Positions 58,255 to 64,000 of a stretch of DNA of 64,000 nucleotides are shown here, piece after piece. Origin of the DNA: an uncultured Flavobacteriaceae bacterium (GTDB lineage: Bacteria; Bacteroidota; Bacteroidia; Flavobacteriales; Flavobacteriaceae); assembly GCA_937959395.1 (NCBI GenBank), contig CALGLR010000072.1:32759-96758 (forward strand), written 5' to 3'. Position 1 is the first letter of the stretch. Every line of letters begins with the position of its first letter. The position numbers and the translations under genes are program-made. The notes under the pieces are model-generated. The model did no database searches, was not told the origin of the DNA, and was given only the letters and a program-made list of their open reading frames with translations.

Positions 58255-60075
58255 TTAGGCTTTAGAATTTATCCATTTTTGAACCAATTCTTCTAAAACT
58301 GTAAGAGGAACAGCACCGTTAGTTAATACGGCATCATGAAATTCTCTAATATCAAATTTGTCGCCTAATGCCTTTTTTGCATTTTCACGCAGTTCTAATA
58401 TTTTGTTCATGCCTATTTTATAAGCGGTCGCTTGGCTTGCCATAACAATATGGCGTTCTACCATTTTAACGGCGTCGTTTTTGGCATTTGGAGTATTATT
58501 GGTATAGTAGTCTATACCTTCTTCTCTAGTCCATTTTTTAGTATGAATACCAGTATCTACAACTAATCTACAAGCTCTCCATAATTCCATTGCTAAACGG
58601 CCAAAATCAGAATACGGGTCGCTGTACATGCCAATTTCTTTTGGTAAAAACTCGTTATATAATCCCCAGCCTTCTGTGTAAGCAGTATAACCACCTAATT
58701 TTCTAAACATGGGAATGTCTTTTAATTCTTGAGCTATAGATAATTGCATATGATGTCCAGGAATACCTTCATGATAGGCTAAAGCTTCCATTTGATATAT
58801 TGGCATAGATTTCATATCATATAAATTAGCGTAATAAGTACCAGGTCTAGTTCCATCTGGCGTACCTCTTTGATAGAATGCTTTTCCTGCACTTTTCTCT
58901 CTAAATGGTTCTACCGCTTTAACAACAATGTCTGCTTTTGGCTTCGTTATAAATAATTCATCTAATCTAGACTTCATCGTATTTATTAAAGAAACAGCTT
59001 CATCTAAATACGCTTTTTTACCTTTTTCGGTTTCTGGGTAATAAAACTGTTTATCTTCTTTCATGAATTTAAAGAACGCTTGTAGCGATCCTTTAAAATT
59101 CACTTTTTTCATTATTTCTCGCATTTCATCATGAATTCTTTTAACTTCTGCAAGCCCTAATTCATGAATTTCGTTAGCAGTCATTTTAGTAGTTGTAGTA
59201 CGTTGTAAAGCATTATTATAAAATGCGTCTCCGTTTGGAAACTTCCATACGCCATCATCATTAGTCGCTTTGTTTTGTTGCGCTTTTAAAAGTTGAATTA
59301 AGTTAGTGTATGCTGGTTTTACACTGTTTAAAAGAGCCGTTTTTGCATTTGTGATAAGCGCATTTTTTTCGTCGTCTAAAAGCTTAAGCGGTGCTATTTT
59401 CTTTTTAAAATCTTGTAGAAGAGTGCTTTCTTTTTCAGATTTATCGAATGGTGCTCCAGAAATTATATTTTTTGAATCATCTATCACTCTATCAAAAACA
59501 AACTTAGGAGGCAATATACCTTTGTCTTCTCTAATTTTAAGTTCAGTTACTAATTGCAAAAATAGTGGTTTAACACCATTTAATCTCGATATATAAGCTT
59601 CGGCATCAGATTTATCAGACACACTGTGCATATTAATTAAGAATGCTGGTATCTCAGATTGAGTACCATGCATTTGGTTTACTGGGTAGTTGTGAAAACG
59701 GTATTTGAAATCAGAAATCTTGTTTTCTAAATCTTGTTTTGCTAATTTATAACTAAGTAGAGTCGCTTCATCTAATAATTTTGTGCTAACTGAATCGTTT
59801 AAAAATGCTAGTCTTTTTTTAGATTTTTCTAAATCCTTTTGCAATTGCTTATCAGAAATATCATCCCATTTACCATAGTCTGCAGTTTTTTGACCAAGAT
59901 AAGTTTGAGTCATTGGAGATTCTGCAACATCCTCTTCAAATGAACTTTGAAACAAGTCATTTAGTTTTTTAGACTCTAATTTAATTTTTTCTACCTCCGA
60001 AATTTCTTTATTCTCTTTTTTACACGAGGAGAATAAAATTAGAGCACCTAGAAATAATAATTTAGCAATTTTCAT
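58255..60075 (-). CDS. DUF885 lipoprotein metallopeptidase
   Basis: A 606-residue lipoprotein (ILFSSC, Cys18). The DUF885 core has YHEGIPGHHMQL (about 441-452), whose HE-x-x-x-H-H resembles the zinc-binding helix of peptidases, then YTEGWGLYNEFLPKEIG (about 474-490). Members are periplasmic peptidases/dipeptidases. It probably shares an operon with the glycosyltransferase 12 bp downstream, but the link is not obvious. Confidence 0.88.
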   Translation of the reverse strand: MKIAKLLFLGALILFSSCKKENKEISEVEKIKLESKKLNDLFQSSFEEDVAESPMTQTYLGQKTADYGKWDDISDKQLQKDLEKSKKRLAFLNDSVSTKLLDEATLLSYKLAKQDLENKISDFKYRFHNYPVNQMHGTQSEIPAFLINMHSVSDKSDAEAYISRLNGVKPLFLQLVTELKIREDKGILPPKFVFDRVIDDSKNIISGAPFDKSEKESTLLQDFKKKIAPLKLLDDEKNALITNAKTALLNSVKPAYTNLIQLLKAQQNKATNDDGVWKFPNGDAFYNNALQRTTTTKMTANEIHELGLAEVKRIHDEMREIMKKVNFKGSLQAFFKFMKEDKQFYYPETEKGKKAYLDEAVSLINTMKSRLDELFITKPKADIVVKAVEPFREKSAGKAFYQRGTPDGTRPGTYYANLYDMKSMPIYQMEALAYHEGIPGHHMQLSIAQELKDIPMFRKLGGYTAYTEGWGLYNEFLPKEIGMYSDPYSDFGRLAMELWRACRLVVDTGIHTKKWTREEGIDYYTNNTPNAKNDAVKMVERHIVMASQATAYKIGMNKILELRENAKKALGDKFDIREFHDAVLTNGAVPLTVLEELVQKWINSKA

Positions 60076-60582
60076 AAAAATATTTTGGTTGAAATAATAT
60101 ACTTGCTAAGATAAGGTTATTGTTCTATTTTTTATTAGTAAAATATTATTGTATGGTTTCTCCTTAAAAAAAATAAAAAGAGGAAAGATTAGTAATTGTT
60201 AATTGCATAATGGAATTAATCTCTTTTCTAAGAGAATTTGCTGAATAAAATATTCATTATAAATGTTAAACACCTCATTATATATTATTCGTTAAACCTA
60301 ATACTATATTTTCATTTGTAATTTTTCATCTATTAATTTATGCTTTTTGTCGTTTATGTTATTGTTAATCAGGGATTAAAATTAAATTGGTCTAGACAAG
60401 GATAACATGTTAAGCTGCTTCCTTGAGCTTAATATCCTTGGTTATTGTGTAAATAAGATATTATTTTAGTTTAAATAGAGTTTTTTAACATTGTTACAGA
60501 TCACTAAAAATGATTTTACTGTAATCCGTTTTCTATTAAATTTATTGTAGATCAATTAATTAAAAAAACTTTTAATGAAATT
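60076..60582. other. Divergent intergenic region between DUF885 and G8-protein genes
   Basis: No coding frame. It holds the hairpin at 60396-60441, described separately, and otherwise A/T-rich sequence expected to include both promoters; no clear -7 box was found. Confidence 0.45.
60396..60441. other. Two-part hairpin upstream of the G8-domain gene
   Basis: CAAGGATA/TATCCTTG form the outer stem and TTAAGC/GCTTAA the inner stem, separated by a 5-base bulge on one side and an 11-base loop. There is no T tract, so it is not a terminator; it lies about 140 bases before the ATG and could be a leader structure or an operator. Confidence 0.5.
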
Positions 60583-63500
60583 ATGAAAACAACCAAACAA
60601 AACAAATTACTATTTTTCATCTTGGCTATTAGTTTTTTTAGCATTGAGATATATGCTGCAGAGATTAGACCAGTTGCATCTGGCTTATGGACTAGTACTG
60701 ATATATGGCCTAATGGAATCAAACCTACAGTAAATGATGATGTTATTGTACCTCAAGGTATAGATCTTATCATGGTAGGAACTTGTAGAGCAAAAACAAT
60801 TACAGTTATGGGTAAACTTAGCGCTGTTAATTGGCAAGCAGATGGGGCTTGGATAGATTTAGAGACTCATAATATTAGAGTAATGAATAATGGAATAATG
60901 GAAATGGGTACCCTAGACCAGCCATATCATGCGAATCAAGGAGGTGTAATAACACTCTTAGGGAATAGAGCTGGAGGAACAGGGCCTTTAAACAAAGCGA
61001 TTATGGTTATGGGCGGAGGGCGTTTAGAACTTCACGGAAAAAGAAAAATGAGTTGGACGAATCTAGCCGTTACAGCGAATGCCGGTTCAAACCAAATCAC
61101 ATTAAAAGAGACTATAGATTGGGAAGTTGGGGATGTTATTGCGCTTACATCAACAGATGTGGCTAATAAAGCAACTAAGTCATGGGAAAATGTGGATCAA
61201 GTAGAAATTGAATCCATTAGTGGTGATAGAAAAACAATTACTCTTACAGAACCTTTAAGATTCAAACATATTGGGGGTTCTAGATCGTATACGAGACCAA
61301 CAGATGGTAAGACATGGAATATGGATATTTATGGAGAAGTAGGTTTGCTATCTCATTATATTAAGATTCAAGGCAAAATGGACGGAAATAATAATGCTGA
61401 CGGATTTGGAGGGCATACGATGTTCATGAAAGGCTCAACAGTTCATGTGGAAAATATAGAACTCTATAAAATGGGACAGAAAGGTGTTTTAGCACGATAT
61501 CCATTTCATTGGCATTTAAATGAAGATGCGGCGGAGGGTAGCTACATAAAAAATAGTAGTATTCATCAATCTTTTAATAGAGTGGTGACCATTCATGGTA
61601 CAGATTACGTTACTGTAGATGGTATTTTTGCTTATGATCATATAGGTCATGGTATCTTTTTTGAAGATGGTGGTGAACGTTTTAATACTATAAAAAACAA
61701 TGTATTATCTGTTACTAGAAGACCAAAATTAGGAGAAGAATTAACGCCTTCAGATAATTTTTCTGATAACCCATCACAGGGAGATTCTGCTCAAAACAGA
61801 ACACCTTCTTCGTATTGGATAACCAACCCAAATAATTATTTTGAGAACAATGTTGCTGCAGGAACGGAAGGTACAGGTTTTTGGTTTGCTTTTCCTGAAG
61901 GTGGACCTATGGGGCTTAGTAGTAATCTTAACTATTTTAATGGTATAATACCCTGGAAACAGCCTTTAGGGAGTTTTGAGGGATTTGTTGCGCATACCTG
62001 TATGAATGGATTTGATATATTCGATCGTCTTAATCCTAATCATTCCATAAAAAGAAATTGGGGTTGGGATATAAGTAATGAACAATACATATCTGAGGGT
62101 ATTTTTTATGGCAATGATCAAGCTATATATTGTGGTTTAGATGTAGGAGGCGACCCTAAAAAAGTAGTGTTTAAAGATTGTGCTTTTAGTGATAATAAAA
62201 TAATCACTATGCTTGCTGCTAACATTACTATAGAAAACAGTCTTTTTAGTTCGAATACAGGTTTAGGTGTTTTTGAAGGAACGCGCAGTTTTTATAGGTA
62301 TTATGATGGTCCTGGAAGGCATTTTGACTGTCATTTTGAAGGCTGGAACCGTTCAGATTCTGATATGATCTTTCAAAGGCTTGGAGGAGGAGCGACACCA
62401 AATGTAAACCCATCGTTTAGAGGAACAACTAAAGGGTTTTCGGAACCCTTTACATTTAAACATGTGGGTGTGGAACTAAATACAAGGCCAAGACAACTCA
62501 ATCAATATTTTAAGGATTATGATGGTGGATTGTTGGGTAAAGCAAATACAACACTAGTAAGAGATATTCCATTTAATACAGACGGACACGAATACAAACA
62601 TAATACATGGGTAAACTCAGCAAGATCAGATTACTTTTTTGCCACAACTTGGCTACATAAAATGAGAGATGCAGCTGTAGCAATTGTGCGATCTAAACCA
62701 GGGACAGAAGACGTCTGTATTTGGGATGTTGGACAAGCTGGTGGAACTTATAAATATGGGGTTATTGTTAATGAAGGATTTACATATAATTATTCCCTTA
62801 GGGGGCTGCCTGTTGGAAAAGAGATTCATATAATTATGGATTATGGAGAGGTTGGAGATTTATCAATGTCTGTCTATAAAGGTTTAGGAAAGCTAGATAA
62901 TTTTAGAGTGCAAGGTTCTGGTATTCAAGAGTTAAATTCTGTTGCAGCAATAGAGTCTGCTACTAATAACGCCTACTACATTGCGAATAATGGCGATGTA
63001 TATGTAAAAATGAGAGGTACTGCTACAAGAACAAATGTTTTTCTAAGATGGAACGGTAATGGGTCCTATCAAGCACCTAACCCTCCTTGTAATGGCTCTA
63101 CAGAACAAAATAGCCCGCCAAGAGGTAGCTTCTTAAATCCAACGGTTACAGAAATACAAGAAGGTTATGAAGAACTTTATGTTGCGGTAAATGCTTTCGA
63201 TCCCAATCCAGATACGGTGAGTGCAACACTCTTTATAGACGGTAATGAGATTCGAAGAGAAGGTGCTGCTCCATATGAATGGGGAGCTGCAGGTCAAAAT
63301 ATCGAAGAGACTCTAGGATTAGAAATAGGCGAACATTTACTGGAAGCAGTGATTGTAGATCAACGAGGTGCTTCTACCACTATTTCGCAGACGATTACGG
63401 TTATTGAAAGAACGCTATCAACAGATGATGTCGAAGACCCAGATAGATTACTACTTTATCCTAATCCAACAAACAGTTTATTAACATTAAAATCAAAATC

Positions 63501-63672
63501 TCAAGGCAACATTGAGGTTGAAATATCAGACCTTTCTGGAAAGCTTATTCTTACGCGCTCGTTAAATTCGCAGACTAATATTTTAGATTTGAGTAAGTTT
63601 AGTTCTGGAATGTATTTGCTAACGTTTAAAGATGAGATAGGTAGTAAAGTTTTTAAAGTTATAAAACGATAG
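60583..63672 (+). CDS. G8-domain beta-helix protein with T9SS sorting domain (CEMIP-like)
   Basis: A 1029-residue secreted protein: signal peptide (about 1-25), G8 domain (about 30-150; SGLWTSTDIWPNGIKPTVND and later VITLLGN), a right-handed parallel beta-helix region (about 270-620; HLNEDAAEGSYIKNSSIHQS, FAYDHIGHGIFFEDG), a later sandwich segment, an Ig-like domain (about 845-935) and a T9SS type A domain (about 955-1029; LLLYPNPTNS, SSGMYLLTF). G8 plus beta-helix is the layout of animal CEMIP/TMEM2 hyaluronan-depolymerising proteins. The substrate here is unknown; a surface or secreted glycan-active role is likely. Confidence 0.85.
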   Translation: MKTTKQNKLLFFILAISFFSIEIYAAEIRPVASGLWTSTDIWPNGIKPTVNDDVIVPQGIDLIMVGTCRAKTITVMGKLSAVNWQADGAWIDLETHNIRVMNNGIMEMGTLDQPYHANQGGVITLLGNRAGGTGPLNKAIMVMGGGRLELHGKRKMSWTNLAVTANAGSNQITLKETIDWEVGDVIALTSTDVANKATKSWENVDQVEIESISGDRKTITLTEPLRFKHIGGSRSYTRPTDGKTWNMDIYGEVGLLSHYIKIQGKMDGNNNADGFGGHTMFMKGSTVHVENIELYKMGQKGVLARYPFHWHLNEDAAEGSYIKNSSIHQSFNRVVTIHGTDYVTVDGIFAYDHIGHGIFFEDGGERFNTIKNNVLSVTRRPKLGEELTPSDNFSDNPSQGDSAQNRTPSSYWITNPNNYFENNVAAGTEGTGFWFAFPEGGPMGLSSNLNYFNGIIPWKQPLGSFEGFVAHTCMNGFDIFDRLNPNHSIKRNWGWDISNEQYISEGIFYGNDQAIYCGLDVGGDPKKVVFKDCAFSDNKIITMLAANITIENSLFSSNTGLGVFEGTRSFYRYYDGPGRHFDCHFEGWNRSDSDMIFQRLGGGATPNVNPSFRGTTKGFSEPFTFKHVGVELNTRPRQLNQYFKDYDGGLLGKANTTLVRDIPFNTDGHEYKHNTWVNSARSDYFFATTWLHKMRDAAVAIVRSKPGTEDVCIWDVGQAGGTYKYGVIVNEGFTYNYSLRGLPVGKEIHIIMDYGEVGDLSMSVYKGLGKLDNFRVQGSGIQELNSVAAIESATNNAYYIANNGDVYVKMRGTATRTNVFLRWNGNGSYQAPNPPCNGSTEQNSPPRGSFLNPTVTEIQEGYEELYVAVNAFDPNPDTVSATLFIDGNEIRREGAAPYEWGAAGQNIEETLGLEIGEHLLEAVIVDQRGASTTISQTITVIERTLSTDDVEDPDRLLLYPNPTNSLLTLKSKSQGNIEVEISDLSGKLILTRSLNSQTNILDLSKFSSGMYLLTFKDEIGSKVFKVIKR

Positions 63673-63776
63673 TAAGTATAACAGAAAAGTGTGTTTCTAT
63701 TCGTAATTAAAATATAGTATTCTTAGACTAAGTAGTCCTATAATAGTTGATTGATACCATTAAAGGGACTAAACTT

Positions 63777-63811
63777 AAAGCTGAACAATAATTCATTGTT
63801 TAGCTTTTTTA
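63777..63811 (+). terminator. Intrinsic terminator
   Basis: AAAGCTGAACAAT and ATTGTTTAGCTTT form a 13-bp stem with one G-T pair and a 5-base loop, then a T run, about 100 bp after the G8-protein gene. Confidence 0.8.
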
Positions 63812-63924
63812 TTAAGTATAGAGTTGTTAGCTAAATAAATAGCAGATCTATTAAATTTAATCACTGCCGTCCGAAAGTTTTACCGATCGATCTAAATTAG
63901 CTTTTGAACTACTATAAACAGGCG

Positions 63925-64000
63925 TTATATCTGTTTTTTCACAGAAAATAAGTCCTCTTCAAAGTTTATTTTGATTTGTGGTTTTCCTCTGATTTTTTTA
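63925..64000 (-). CDS. Possible C-terminal end of a gene entering from the right
   Basis: On the minus strand an open frame enters from the window edge and ends at a TAA at 63925, giving about 24 residues (ending EEDLFSVKKQI). A different frame then runs open to a stop at 63857 (ending RSVKLSDGSD), so a frameshifted or decayed gene is also possible. No identity. Confidence 0.25.
   Translation of the reverse strand, partial: KKIRGKPQIKINFEEDLFSVKKQI

Noticed and set aside
63857..64000. Complete gene at the right end
   Set aside because: Two overlapping frames each stay open only part of the way; without sequence beyond 64000 a real gene, a frameshift and chance cannot be told apart.
1..64000. 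Prophage, insertion sequence or integrative element
   Set aside because: No transposase, integrase, phage structural gene, tRNA or attachment-site duplication was found.

Overview
The window looks like chromosome of a member of the Flavobacteriaceae (Bacteroidota); I cannot name the genus. Evidence: low G+C with A/T-rich spacers, TAnnTTTG-type -7 boxes before several genes, many lipoproteins with a short signal and SC/NC lipobox, two proteins with type IX secretion (T9SS) C-terminal sorting domains, Omp85-type barrels, and a mevalonate-pathway cluster arranged as flavobacteria usually have it. No tRNA, rRNA, insertion sequence or CRISPR array was seen.

Layout. 1-3.7 kb: tail of a HipB-like antitoxin, HipA toxin kinase, two lipoprotein enzymes. 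3.9-12.9 kb: an HD-PycTM fusion with a beta-propeller lipoprotein; a 1224-residue phosphoesterase/kinase-like/Omp85 fusion; GDPD, flavoprotein and DUF1697 genes; a TetR regulator. 13-17.9 kb: mvaD, mevalonate kinase, UbiA prenyltransferase, nitrilase and a pseudouridine synthase lacking its catalytic Asp. 18-20 kb: an Rrf2-controlled hydrolase/NAD(P)-binding operon with two matching operators. 20-25 kb: a gene-poor, repeat-rich stretch with a MACPF-like lipoprotein between two paralogous small secreted proteins. 25.3-34 kb: a two-component system preceded by a proline-rich lipopeptide, a train of very small genes (one with an in-frame stop), and a compact membrane/TerB-like/coiled-coil/vWA-like/DUF4236 operon. 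34-43 kb: a glycosyltransferase operon, one gene of which carries an in-frame palindromic repeat, and a flavoprotein/polyferredoxin pair. 43-49 kb: envelope genes ending in tandem single-POTRA Omp85 proteins. 49-52.5 kb: pyruvate carboxylase. 53-57.5 kb: a GH9-CBM3-T9SS cellulase, an orphan NarL-type response regulator, and a five-unit repeated array. 57.5-64 kb: a glycosyltransferase, a DUF885 peptidase and a G8-domain T9SS protein.

The best candidate for an undescribed system is the array at 56149-57478. Five units each begin with the same 41-bp element (GTAGT-N7-ACTAC, then a second ACTACA exactly 23 bp after the first). Four continue with a conserved TAAGATTATTTTAC box, an AGGG motif (AGGGAT in two units, variant in the others), and an intrinsic-terminator hairpin whose stem shows compensatory base changes and whose loop again shows AGGGAT. 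The fifth keeps promoter and terminator but holds a 33-residue membrane peptide instead. With the LuxR/NarL response regulator just upstream, the arrangement resembles multicopy sRNAs driven by a response regulator (Gac/Rsm-like); that is inference. The second candidate is the TerB-like/vWA-like membrane operon at 29.7-33.6 kb.
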